This document shows, one piece after another, positions 1 to 7,050 of a DNA stretch of 12,918 nucleotides. A model generated the notes under the pieces. It made no database searches, was not told where the DNA came from, and saw only the letters and a list, made by a program, of their open reading frames with translations. The first letter of the stretch is position 1; each line of letters begins with the position of its first letter. The translations under genes and the position numbers were made by a program. This DNA is from a bacterium (lineage in GTDB: Bacteria; Latescibacterota; UBA2968; GCA-2709665): contig JAQCGA010000051.1 of NCBI GenBank assembly GCA_027619145.1, positions 1 through 12,918 on the forward strand. Direction: 5' to 3'.

Positions 1-530
1 GGGGGGCCGAGGTTTGCGGAGAGGGGTGGGAGGTAGCTGATGACGGCAGATTCGTCGGTGCCGTGGTAAGCGCCTTCGAATTTTGCGATTTTGGATTTGC
101 CGGTGAAGGCGCGGGCGGAACGCAGGGCATTGAGGACGGCTTCGGTGCCGGAGCTGCAGAAGCGGACGCGTTCGAGGGAGGGGATGCGTTCTTGCAGAAG
201 TTCGGCCATTTCTATTTCGAGAGTAGTGGGCAGAGAGAAGCCGGTGCCGAGGGCGATGCGGTCGTGCAGGGCTTCGACGATGGCGGGGTGGGCGTGGCCT
301 AAGATGAGGGCGGTGTTGTTGTTGACGAAGTCGAGGAGGCGGTGGCCGTCTACGGTGGTGAGGTGGACGCCTTCGCCTTTTTCTGCGTAGATAGGGAAAG
401 GGGAGATGTGGACGCCGGTGCGGGTGTTGCCGCCGGGGAGGGCGTTCTGGGCGCGTTCGAAGAGTTGCTTCGAGCGGGAGTTTTCGGATTGGTAGCGGGT
501 GATAAGTTCTTCGAGAGGGATTGGAGGCAT
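1..530 (-). CDS. Class III PLP-dependent aminotransferase, GSA-aminomutase-like (5' part, runs off window)
   Basis: The first 176 residues are in the window; the C-terminus, with the PLP-binding lysine, lies beyond base 1. Visible hallmarks of the fold-type I class III family are an N-terminal helix followed by LPGGNTRTG (31-39), the segment LGHAHPAIVEAL (77-88), and the PLP-phosphate-binding SSGTEAVLNALRSAR (126-140) followed by FEGAYHG (151-157). The last two match HemL-type glutamate-1-semialdehyde 2,1-aminomutases closely. The N-terminal GGVNSPVRAF signature of true HemL is replaced by GGNTRTGVHIS, so I infer a HemL-like paralog of unknown substrate rather than the haem-pathway enzyme, and I give no symbol. 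The ATG at 528-530 is the natural start, since the family N-terminus begins there. No strong Shine-Dalgarno site is seen. It lies on the same strand as the next gene but 126 bases downstream of it, separated by an AT-rich repeat block. Confidence 0.88.
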   Translation of the reverse strand, partial: MPPIPLEELITRYQSENSRSKQLFERAQNALPGGNTRTGVHISPFPIYAEKGEGVHLTTVDGHRLLDFVNNNTALILGHAHPAIVEALHDRIALGTGFSLPTTLEIEMAELLQERIPSLERVRFCSSGTEAVLNALRSARAFTGKSKIAKFEGAYHGTDESAVISYLPPLSANLGP

Positions 531-586
531 GGTGGGTTCCGGAGGTTGGGAAACTGGTGGATGGTGGTTTCAAGGGGTTAAAAAAA

Positions 587-625
587 TTGACAATTGACAA
601 TTGATAATTAGCAATTGATAATTGG
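587..625. repeat. AT-rich CAATTGA tandem/palindromic repeat block
   Basis: Units CAATTGA (591), CAATTGATAATTAG (598) and CAATTGATAATTGG (612) follow one another after ATTGA at 586, built on the palindrome CAATTG. Short blocks of this type occur between genes in many bacteria. The plus strand also contains TTGACA (594-599), 17 bases, then GATAAT (617-622), a promoter-like arrangement that would read toward the 3' end of the membrane-protein gene in the antisense direction. I cannot tell whether it is used. The block is sharply AT-rich within a GC-rich neighbourhood. Confidence 0.7.
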
Positions 626-655
626 CTTTTTCTCTCTTCTTCGGCTTTTTCTCTC
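624..655. repeat. 13-bp direct repeat GGCTTTTTCTCTC
   Basis: GGCTTTTTCTCTC occurs at 624-636 and again at 643-655, immediately downstream of the stop codon of the membrane-protein gene. On the minus strand it reads GAGAGAAAAAGCC twice. There is no stem-loop plus T-tract, so I do not call it a terminator. Confidence 0.6.
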
Positions 656-656
656 C

Positions 657-2651
657 TCAATACCCATGGACATAGTGGCCCTGGCCGAGGCCGGGGAACC
701 AGATGAGGTCGGTGAGAAAAGAGATGCCGAGGGCGAAGACGAAGCCGACGATGAGGCCGTAGAAGAAGGGTTTTGTGCGGCGGTAGAGGAGGATGCCGCC
801 GAAGCGGAGGACGATGAATTTGATGAGCCAGGTGATGAAGATGGTGAGGGTGTAGAGGCCCACGAACCAGCTAAATTGAAAGAGGAGGCCCATGGGGTGG
901 AGTGGCCACCAGGCGAGGCGGGTGCGCAGGATACTGAGGACGGCGGCCAGGAGGATGCCGGAGGCCCAGACGGCTGTTTTTTCGGGATCGGGTACGGTGC
1001 GTTCGGCGCCGGTCATGGCGGCGGCGGCGCGGTTGTAGGAGGTCTGTGCACCGCCTACGAGAGACCAGGTTTGAAATGCGGTGCCGCCTTCATCGTAACA
1101 AATGGAGAGGGTGTAGGTGAAGGAGACGCCGATGCCCACGGCGAAGGCGACGAGGATGGCAATCAGGAGGCGGTTTGAGCGGGAGGCACCCCGGGTCACG
1201 CGCAGGGCGTGGGGGAGTGCGGGTGCGGTGCGCCAGCCACCAATGGCACTGGTGGTGACGGCGCGGTAGGCTACGAGGGTGCTGTTGGACATGCCGGTGG
1301 AGCCCAGGAAGACTTCGGGCATGTCGGTTCCCCAGCCGGGGAACATGTAGCCAAAGCCGCTGGCGGCCAGGTATTTCATGACGGCGAAGAGGCCGGTCCA
1401 CATAAAGAAGACCCAGCAGGCGGCCACCCAGAGGTCGAAGCCGGCGCGGTGCATCCAGAAGACGGTGTAGAGGAGGCTTAGGCCCAGGGTGAGGAGGGCG
1501 GCCCGGTCTGACATGAGGGCACCGTTGGCGGGCTTGCCGCTGCGGGCGTGGCGCCATACTTCGCGGAGGTGTTTGCGGGCGGTCCAGACGGACCAGGCGA
1601 CCAGGAAGATGAGTGCGCCGTGAGATTGGAGGTTGCCGATTTCGCGGGCGGTGGCGGCCTGGCCGCTGAGGCCCACGCTGAAGCCGGTGCTGGCCATGGC
1701 ATATTCGATGATCCAGCCGATGAGTTTGAAGAACCAGAGGCTGAAGAGGATGTCCAGGTCGCAGAGGTAGGCGAAGCCGATGATGGTGGGCAGGATGCGG
1801 TAGGACATGGGGTAGAGGTGGCGGAAGAGGTCTGCGTAGCGGTTGCCGTGGGGGTTGAAGTAGGTGTCGAAGATGCCGATGTGGGGGAAGTTTAAAATAA
1901 AGTAGCCAGTGATGTTCCAGAGGACGGGTACAGCGGCTACGGCGATGCCGAACCAGAAGGCGCGGGTGCGGAAAAACCAGGGCCAGCCCCGGGTACGGTC
2001 GAAGTCCTGGGTGAGTTCGAGGGGGACAACGGCCAGGGGGAAGGTGAGGCGTTCGTTGTCTTCCCACTGTTTTTGAAAGATGACGGTGATGGAGAGGCCG
2101 GTCAGCAGGATGGCCAGGGCGATGGAGGCGGCCCAGAAGAGTGGGGTCATCCAGGCCATCCAGGGGGTGCTTGCGCCGACAGGGAGGCCGTTGAAGAAGT
2201 GTAAAATGGCGCCGTCCACATCGCGGGGGTACATCCACCAGGGGAGGTAGTCGAAGAAGAGTTCTGCCCAGCGGTTTTCCGGGGAGGCGTAGTAGTGGGG
2301 CGCGGCCATATGGCCTACCCACTGGGTGATCCAGGTGTAGCCTGCAAAACTGCCGCCGATCCAGAGCATGGAGAAGATGACCATGAGGTCTGTGCCGGTG
2401 AGGGACCAGCGGGGGGCCACGCGTTTGAGGACGCTGTTGATGAGCAGCCACCAGACGAAGGGCAAGAGGGCGGTCATGGGCAGGTTGGACATGGCCATGT
2501 GGGCGGATTTGGCTTTGAATTCCAGGTAGGAGCTGGCAACACAGGTAAAGGCGACGGTGAGGGCACCCAGGCCTATGGCGCGGAGGGTGACAGCGGGTTG
2601 TGGACGGAGGGAGGGTTCGGAGGTGGACTGAGGTTCTGCAGCGGGTTGCAT
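657..2651 (-). CDS. DUF6785/DUF6784-like multi-pass inner-membrane protein
   Basis: A 664-residue polytopic membrane protein of unknown function. After a polar N-terminus (about 1-25) come roughly 13 hydrophobic segments, for example AIGLGALTVAFTCVASS, VWWLLINSVL, IALAILLTGLSITVIF, FWFGIAVAAVPVLW, LLIAILVAFAVGIGVSF and FFYGLIVGFVFALGISF near the C-terminus. The WWMYPRD and TWITQWVGH segments are typical, from memory, of the DUF6785/6784 family seen in Planctomycetes, Poribacteria and related phyla, which has an OPT-transporter-like layout. The family name is recalled, not searched. I chose ATG 2649-2651 over an upstream in-frame ATG at 2690 because AAGAGGA lies about 7 bases ahead of it. A near-consensus promoter sits about 50 bases upstream, so it is its own transcription unit. 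A transporter role is inference from the topology. Confidence 0.85.
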   Translation of the reverse strand: MQPAAEPQSTSEPSLRPQPAVTLRAIGLGALTVAFTCVASSYLEFKAKSAHMAMSNLPMTALLPFVWWLLINSVLKRVAPRWSLTGTDLMVIFSMLWIGGSFAGYTWITQWVGHMAAPHYYASPENRWAELFFDYLPWWMYPRDVDGAILHFFNGLPVGASTPWMAWMTPLFWAASIALAILLTGLSITVIFQKQWEDNERLTFPLAVVPLELTQDFDRTRGWPWFFRTRAFWFGIAVAAVPVLWNITGYFILNFPHIGIFDTYFNPHGNRYADLFRHLYPMSYRILPTIIGFAYLCDLDILFSLWFFKLIGWIIEYAMASTGFSVGLSGQAATAREIGNLQSHGALIFLVAWSVWTARKHLREVWRHARSGKPANGALMSDRAALLTLGLSLLYTVFWMHRAGFDLWVAACWVFFMWTGLFAVMKYLAASGFGYMFPGWGTDMPEVFLGSTGMSNSTLVAYRAVTTSAIGGWRTAPALPHALRVTRGASRSNRLLIAILVAFAVGIGVSFTYTLSICYDEGGTAFQTWSLVGGAQTSYNRAAAAMTGAERTVPDPEKTAVWASGILLAAVLSILRTRLAWWPLHPMGLLFQFSWFVGLYTLTIFITWLIKFIVLRFGGILLYRRTKPFFYGLIVGFVFALGISFLTDLIWFPGLGQGHYVHGY

Positions 2652-2701
2652 TGGGTTCCTCTTGGGAGCGGCGTTTGAAGGGTAGAGCAAGGTGATGGAG
2701 G

Positions 2702-2730
2702 AATATATTGGTGGGGAGGGAGGATGTCAA
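2702..2730 (-). promoter_or_regulatory. Sigma70-type promoter of the membrane-protein gene
   Basis: Read on the minus strand: -35 TTGACA (2730-2725), a 17-base spacer, then -10 TATATT (2707-2702). The expected transcript starts near 2695, giving a leader of about 44 nt before the ATG at 2651. The -35 and the spacing are perfect, the -10 is 5 of 6, and the element reads into the gene. Confidence 0.8.
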
Positions 2731-2763
2731 ATTTTGTGGTGGGAGGAGGGGTGTGGTCAGCGG

Positions 2764-2806
2764 GATCACGAAGGGGCACGAAAGGGGGGAAGGGGCACGA
2801 AGAAGC
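2764..2806. repeat. CACGAAG-type short intergenic repeat cluster
   Basis: Three spaced CACGAA units (2767, 2777, 2796) with G-rich linkers. The first 12 bases, GATCACGAAGGG, recur exactly at 6821-6832 just after tmRNA. The rest of the gene-free stretch 2731-2912 is G-rich sequence in which I see no gene or terminator. Confidence 0.55.
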
Positions 2807-2912
2807 GCGGAGGAGGTGAGGCCGGGGTGTGAAGGAAAGGAGGGGTCAGGGGGATATGGGAACCTGTGAAGGGAGAGGTCGGTGGTATTCGTTCTTCTCA
2901 GAAACCCCGGCA

Positions 2913-5072
2913 TCAAGCATTGAGGGAGAGGATGGTGGACTCGAAGGCGCGCAGGTGGAGGTTGGGTGTGGGTTCGACCGGCTGATTGGAGAGGGAGAAG
3001 GCGCAGAGGTAGGTGCTGGTTTCTGCGGCGAAGGCATTGGGGAGCGTATTCAGGACATTGAGGATTTGGGTTTCGGCGTGGGACTGTTCGGGAATGAAGA
3101 GAGTGATGAGGTGGGCGATTTCTTCACCGGGTTGGAAAGAGTGGGGTTCGGTGAGGAGATTCAAGCTAAGGGTGTCTTCTACGGCGCGCCAGGGGTTGAA
3201 GGCGTGGTGGTTGCGGTACTGGCCGGGGGCGCTGGAGCGGTACATGATGCCGAAGCGGTTGTCGATGTTGATCCAGCCGGTGGCGGGAAGGTCCAGGGTT
3301 TCGTCGTCGGATTCGTTGCCGGTAACGTAGCCTTCGAAGGTGTGTTGGCCATTGGGATGGTAGAGGGTGCGGTGGCCGCGCAGGTTTTTGTGATGACCGA
3401 AGAAGCCGTCGTTGATGATGTTGAGGCGGCCCTGTTCGACGCGTTCGACGGTGATGGATTCGCGGGCGGTGAGCCATTCGGCGGTGAGGCAGGTGCCGTC
3501 TGGAAGCGTGGCGAAGCAGACGGTGCGGCGGACCGTTCGTTCCGCGAGGTCCTGGATGAGGACGGCGGAGGCGGAGTTTGGGTTTTCGCGGATTTTGAGG
3601 GCAACGGGGTGGGTGGATTCGGCTTTGCCGGAGACGCGGATTTTTGCGAGGAGGGCGGTGTCTGCGGCGCAGAGGATTTCGCGGCCTTCGGGGGGTGCGG
3701 GCAGGATCATGGTGCGGTTGCGCCAGGAGAAGCTGGTAATTCCATGCGTGTGACGGTGGATGAGGGTGCCGCCTTGCGGGTAGACGGTGACGCCGCGCAT
3801 TCGGCGTTCAAAATCTTCGGAGGTGGAAGGGGATTGGCCTTCGCCGTGGATCCGGTGGGCCAGGCAGGATTGGGCCAGGTGGTCGCACATGCGTTCGATC
3901 ATGAGAGTAGGGCGGGCGCCGAAGCCGGTGCGTTCGACGACTTCTTCGGTGACCATGCGGCCCCCGTGTGCGGCGGAGCTGCGTTCGACGATCTGGAGGG
4001 TTTTTTGTTCGAGGAGGGCGGCGTCGGCATCGTTGAGGTAGAGGTTTCCCACGGTGTGCAGGAGGCATTCGCTGGGATAGGCGAAGTAGGGCCAGTCCAT
4101 GCCCTGGGGGCAGTGGGGTGCGCCGCTGCTGTCGGACCAGGATTTAAGAAGATGATAGACATCCTGCATGCGCCAGAAGATGTGGGGGGGAACTTCCTTC
4201 TGGTAGAGGTGGAGGAGGTTCAGGGCCTTGCCGGGCAGGACGATGCCGCTGCCCATGTAGCTGGGGTGGACGAAGCCGTGGTTTTCGGCGGTGCCGTCCG
4301 GGTGCGCGGTGAAGGTGCGTCCGCAGAACTGGGACACGGTTTTGCCGTCTGCAAACGGGGTTTGGTCAAAGGCGTCTTCGGGCCGGGTGTTGGTGCGGAA
4401 CATCCAGAGTTTTGCCCGTTCCCACAGGGCGGCCTTTTGGGGATGGTCTGGCACCAGTACGAGCGAGCCCACGAGTCCCAGGGCTGTCCAGGCGTTTTCT
4501 TCGGTCTGAGTGTTGAAATACACACCGGCTTTGGGGTCCATCTCGCTGTACCGCTCCAGGTAATCTGTGGCAATGGCGGCGAGCATGGAGCGGTCTTCGG
4601 CATCGAGTAGATCCCGGACGAGGGCGGCGGCCATGGCCATTTCGGAGATGGTGCGGCCGCATTGGGATTCCTGGAAGAAGCCTTTTCCGCGTTCGCCCCA
4701 TTTGGTGTTGGACGCACCCCAGCCGGCGTTGGGACGGACGCAGTCTTCGGGGCCGGTGTCGTGGGTGAAGCAGAGGAAGCGGAGGCCCCGGCGGACGGTT
4801 TGGCGGAGTTCGTCTGCGGAGGCACCGGCCAGAGCGGGGTCGAATTCGGGAGAAGAGGCGGCCAGGGCGATGGAGGTGAGGGACATGGATACGTCCAGGC
4901 CGTAGGCGAATACGCCGCCGAAAAAGTAGCCGCAGTCCGGTCGGTCCGGCCAGGGGGTGTAGTATCGCATGGCGACGGGGATCCAGCGGGTGATGATACT
5001 GAGATAGCGACGGCTGAGGGCGTTTTCGGTGTTGGGGAGAGAGATTGTGGTGAAGTTTGTGCATGTGGGCAT
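2913..5072 (-). CDS. Uncharacterised 719-residue protein, possible alpha/alpha-toroid glycan-active enzyme
   Basis: I do not recognise a named family. Residues about 40-400 look all-helical and rich in aromatic residues, with GWGASNTKWGERG (117-129), CGRTISEMAMAAALVRDLL (138-156), YFNTQTEENAWTALGLVGS (185-203) and ENHGFVHPSYMGSG (263-276). Residues about 430-719 look beta-rich, with ATLPDGTCLTAEW (521-533), INDGFFGHH (553-561) and TGWINIDNRFG (598-608). This order, a helical toroid then a beta-sandwich, is that of heparinase/alginate-type polysaccharide lyases. The Asn264-His265 and His269/Tyr272 cluster could be catalytic; both statements are inference. There is no signal peptide, so it is likely cytoplasmic. 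ATG 5070-5072 is chosen because AGGA lies about 10 bases upstream and because the longer in-frame start (5189) would translate straight through a non-coding double-hairpin repeat. Confidence 0.75.
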   Translation of the reverse strand: MPTCTNFTTISLPNTENALSRRYLSIITRWIPVAMRYYTPWPDRPDCGYFFGGVFAYGLDVSMSLTSIALAASSPEFDPALAGASADELRQTVRRGLRFLCFTHDTGPEDCVRPNAGWGASNTKWGERGKGFFQESQCGRTISEMAMAAALVRDLLDAEDRSMLAAIATDYLERYSEMDPKAGVYFNTQTEENAWTALGLVGSLVLVPDHPQKAALWERAKLWMFRTNTRPEDAFDQTPFADGKTVSQFCGRTFTAHPDGTAENHGFVHPSYMGSGIVLPGKALNLLHLYQKEVPPHIFWRMQDVYHLLKSWSDSSGAPHCPQGMDWPYFAYPSECLLHTVGNLYLNDADAALLEQKTLQIVERSSAAHGGRMVTEEVVERTGFGARPTLMIERMCDHLAQSCLAHRIHGEGQSPSTSEDFERRMRGVTVYPQGGTLIHRHTHGITSFSWRNRTMILPAPPEGREILCAADTALLAKIRVSGKAESTHPVALKIRENPNSASAVLIQDLAERTVRRTVCFATLPDGTCLTAEWLTARESITVERVEQGRLNIINDGFFGHHKNLRGHRTLYHPNGQHTFEGYVTGNESDDETLDLPATGWINIDNRFGIMYRSSAPGQYRNHHAFNPWRAVEDTLSLNLLTEPHSFQPGEEIAHLITLFIPEQSHAETQILNVLNTLPNAFAAETSTYLCAFSLSNQPVEPTPNLHLRAFESTILSLNA

Positions 5073-5105
5073 GGGACAGGTCCTGTGGAAAGAGGCCCTC
5101 ACCCT

Positions 5106-5148
5106 GTCGGGCAAAGCCCGACGTCCCTCTCCCGCAGGCGGGCGAGGG
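5106..5148. repeat. Double-hairpin intergenic repeat
   Basis: Two adjacent palindromes: GTCGGGC-AAA-GCCCGAC (5106-5122, perfect 7-bp stem) and CCCTCTCCCGC-AG-GCGGGCGAGGG (5125-5148, 11-bp stem with one mismatch), preceded by GCCCTCACCCT. It resembles the widespread CCCTCACCC...CCCTCTCCC REP-like intergenic elements. It lies in the predicted leader of the 719-residue gene (promoter 5225-5253, start 5072), so it would be transcribed as structured RNA. No T-tract follows on either strand, so it is not an ordinary terminator. Confidence 0.75.
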
Positions 5149-5224
5149 AATGACAGGGGGGACGGTGGAGTGGATGAGATTGGCTGCAAATACGCGATGC
5201 CGAGTAATAGGAATTGGGATGGGC

Positions 5225-5253
5225 AATATGGTATGCGGTCAGGTTTGCGTCAA
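5225..5253 (-). promoter_or_regulatory. Sigma70-type promoter for the 719-residue protein gene
   Basis: Minus strand: -35 TTGACG (5253-5248), 17-base spacer, -10 CATATT (5230-5225). Transcription would start near 5218, giving a leader of about 146 nt that carries the double-hairpin element. It diverges from the plus-strand promoter at 5293-5321. Confidence 0.65.
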
Positions 5254-5292
5254 GAGCTTTGGTGTGACGGAGGGTGGGTGGGAAATTAGGGC

Positions 5293-5321
5293 TTGACCGG
5301 GGCGGATAAATCAAAGATATT
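5293..5321 (+). promoter_or_regulatory. Sigma70-type promoter for the aldolase-family gene
   Basis: -35 TTGACC (5293-5298), 17-base spacer, -10 GATATT (5316-5321), about 58 bases ahead of the ATG at 5379. With the minus-strand promoter at 5225-5253 it forms a compact divergent region. The 5073-5378 gap thus holds two promoters and one repeat; I see no gene in it. Confidence 0.55.
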
Positions 5322-5378
5322 AGGCGGGTTTTATGCCGGATTCATTGAGATAAATATAAAGCGAAGGGGAGGGTTTTT

Positions 5379-6374
5379 ATGGAAATGTCCGAGTCGAAAC
5401 AGAGCGCGGCGGGGAAGTGGGTGTCGTACCGGGAAGATATCAAGGTGCTGGATTGCACGATCCGGGACGGCGGGTTGATGAATGATCACCAGTTTGACGA
5501 TAAGGTGGTGAAGGCGGTGTATGATGCTTGTGTGGCGGGTGGGATCGATTATATGGAGGTGGGGTACAAGAACTCCAAGAAGTTGTTTGCACCGGATGCG
5601 CACGGGGACTGGAAGTATAGCGACGAGGACGCGATTCGCCGGATTGTAGGAGAAAACGATACATCGTTGAAGCTTGCGGCAATGGCAGATGCGGATAAAA
5701 GTGATTATAAGACGGATATTCTGCCGAAGAAGGATAGCGTGCTGGATATGATTCGGGTGGCTTCTTATATCCACCAGATTCCCACGGCGCTGGATATGAT
5801 CAAAGATGCGACCGATAAAGGTTACGAGACCACGGTGAACCTGATGGCGGTGTCCACGGTTCCGGAAGCGGAGCTGGACGAAGGGTTGGAACTGTTGATG
5901 AAGTCGGATGTTCAGGGGATTTACGTGGTGGACAGTTTTGGGCATCTGTACAGCGAGCAGGTACAGGTATTGATCCGGAAGTACCAGAAGTTTGCGAACG
6001 AGGCTGGCAAGCAGGTGGGGATGCACGCGCACAACAACCAGCAACTGGCGTTTGCCAATACGATTGAGGCGATCACTTTAGGCGCTACGATGATGGATGC
6101 GACGATGGCGGGTCTGGGACGCGGAGCGGGTAACTGCCCCATTGAGTTGTTGATTGGCTTCTTGCACAACCCCAAGTTCCACCTGCGGCCTATCCTGGAT
6201 TGTATTCAGAAGCATATTGAACCGATGCGGGCCGAGCTGTTGTGGGGCTTTGATCTGACGTATATGATCACGGGGATTCTGAACCAGCATCCGCGTTCGG
6301 CAATGGCATTTAATGCATCTGCGGACCGGGGCGATGCGGTGAAGTTTTTTGATGAAATTGTGCTGGACGAGTAG
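5379..6374 (+). CDS. DRE-TIM metallolyase (HMGL-like) aldolase-domain protein
   Basis: A 331-residue protein of the HMG-CoA-lyase/4-hydroxy-2-oxovalerate-aldolase/isopropylmalate-synthase superfamily, a divalent-metal TIM barrel that makes or breaks C-C bonds next to a carbonyl. Motifs: the signature DCTIRDGG (25-32), with the catalytic Arg-Asp; MEVGYKN (58-64); HAHNN (215-219), which supplies the two metal-ligand histidines; and GLGRGAGNCP (244-253), also conserved in the family. The barrel appears complete. There is no C-terminal LeuA regulatory or DmpG communication domain, so it is a stand-alone aldolase of unknown substrate. AAGGGGAGGG (5364-5373) is a strong Shine-Dalgarno site for the ATG at 5379; a second in-frame ATG at 5385 is less well placed. 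It has its own promoter and stands alone, with ssrA next on the same strand. Confidence 0.92.
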   Translation: MEMSESKQSAAGKWVSYREDIKVLDCTIRDGGLMNDHQFDDKVVKAVYDACVAGGIDYMEVGYKNSKKLFAPDAHGDWKYSDEDAIRRIVGENDTSLKLAAMADADKSDYKTDILPKKDSVLDMIRVASYIHQIPTALDMIKDATDKGYETTVNLMAVSTVPEAELDEGLELLMKSDVQGIYVVDSFGHLYSEQVQVLIRKYQKFANEAGKQVGMHAHNNQQLAFANTIEAITLGATMMDATMAGLGRGAGNCPIELLIGFLHNPKFHLRPILDCIQKHIEPMRAELLWGFDLTYMITGILNQHPRSAMAFNASADRGDAVKFFDEIVLDE

Positions 6375-6400
6375 GTTTCTGGATTCAAATTTCCAGAGGC

Positions 6401-6429
6401 TTGACAGGGGCCTGGTAGGTAGGTATATT
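6401..6429 (+). promoter_or_regulatory. Promoter of ssrA
   Basis: -35 TTGACA (6401-6406, perfect), 17-base spacer, -10 TATATT (6424-6429). The transcript would begin near 6436, leaving about 17 nt of 5' leader to be removed by RNase P before the mature end at 6453. A weak hairpin, TCTGGA/TCCAGA (6378-6397), just upstream may help end aldolase transcription but lacks a T-tract. Confidence 0.85.
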
Positions 6430-6452
6430 TGGTCCTTAGCATCTCCTGGGAT

Positions 6453-6815
6453 GGGGGCGACCTGGCTTCGACGGGGGTGGAGACGCGAGAGCTGCGTGTC
6501 GAGGTCCCAGTTACCTCGCTAAACTATTGGGAAAAAACGCAAATGCGAACGATAACTCGTACGCAATGGCTGCGTAATAACGTAGCCCGTTCTGCCGGGT
6601 TCCGCCAGCGGGATCTGAACAGAGCGCCGACTAATGCTGGCTGGCTCGTGGACCCCCGCTTGAGGGTTCAAGAGTGAGATCTTTTCAAGCTGGCGCGTGG
6701 GCCACCCTGTTTACCGGGGGACCGATGCGTGAGAGCGATAAAAGGTAAACTACACACGTAGACGCTGTCGTTGAACCGCTTTCGGACGCGGGTTCGATTC
6801 CCGCCGCCTCCACCA
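6453..6815 (+). ncRNA. ssrA: Transfer-messenger RNA (tmRNA)
   Basis: tmRNA rescues stalled ribosomes and tags the unfinished protein for proteolysis. The 5' end GGGGGCG (6453-6459) pairs with CGCCTCC before the encoded CCA (6813-6815), forming the tRNA-like acceptor stem. The T-arm GGGTTCGATTCCC lies at 6790-6802 and the usual GACCTGGCTTCGACGG is near the 5' end. The tag frame ends GCG AAC GAT AAC TCG TAC GCA ATG GCT GCG TAA TAA (from 6545), giving ANDNSYAMAA and two stops (6575-6580). An in-frame GCA AAT just before it (6539-6544) would give ANANDNSYAMAA, so the resume codon is ambiguous. Length is 363 nt, one-piece form, normal for bacteria. It would act with SmpB, which is not in this window. 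Confidence 0.96.
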
Positions 6816-6867
6816 CAACAGATCACGAAGGGCCACGGAACTACCCCGGTTTCATCCCGCCCCACAC

Positions 6868-6978
6868 GGAGGGCCACGAAACCGCCCGGCCACACCCGGC
6901 CGGAAGGGCAAGTTCAAAAACGCTGTATGTCGATATAGAGATCGCAACTTCAAGAAAGATTGAGGTTGCGATTTTTTA
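6868..6978 (+). repeat. ~110-bp intergenic repeat, copy A
   Basis: This stretch aligns along its whole length with 7742-7851. The last 31 bases (6940-6970 and 7812-7842) are identical at 28 positions. The upstream part is more diverged but shares GG(C/T)CACGAA and CGG(C/T)CACACC in the same order. It follows another CACGAAG-type unit at 6821-6840. The two copies flank the toxin-antitoxin pair. Confidence 0.7.
6941..6977 (+). terminator. Rho-independent terminator downstream of ssrA
   Basis: Stem ATCGCAACTTC (6941-6951) with GAGGTTGCGAT (6962-6972), 11 bp including one G-T pair, a 10-base loop, then a T-run (6972-6977). It lies about 125 bases after the tmRNA 3' end, forms the end of repeat copy A, and separates ssrA from the next genes. 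Confidence 0.8.
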
Positions 6979-7050
6979 TTTTAAGGCATTTTGAGTGTGC
7001 GCATACTATGTGCATAGATCTTCTTGAATCATCATCTTCAGAAATTGCAC

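Noticed and set aside
1090..2916. 608-codon minus-strand frame overlapping the membrane-protein gene
   Set aside because: The translation is Arg/Pro/His-rich, without hydrophobic segments or motifs. The overlapping frame has a promoter, a Shine-Dalgarno site and clear transmembrane segments.
2829..4610. 593-codon open frame on the plus strand
   Set aside because: It lies opposite the 719-residue gene, has a low-complexity Gly/Ala/Val/Glu/Asp-rich translation with no domain, and follows from the C-ending codon bias of the true gene.
4366..5226. 286-codon minus-strand frame
   Set aside because: A shifted-frame shadow of the 719-residue gene; Arg/Pro/His-rich, and it starts inside the intergenic repeat region.
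6378..6397. Terminator after the aldolase gene
   Set aside because: TCTGGA/TCCAGA gives only a 6-bp stem with an AT loop and no following T-tract, and it abuts the ssrA -35 box.
6429..6677. 82-codon frame within tmRNA
   Set aside because: The region is fully explained by tmRNA structure; only the 10-12-codon tag is translated.
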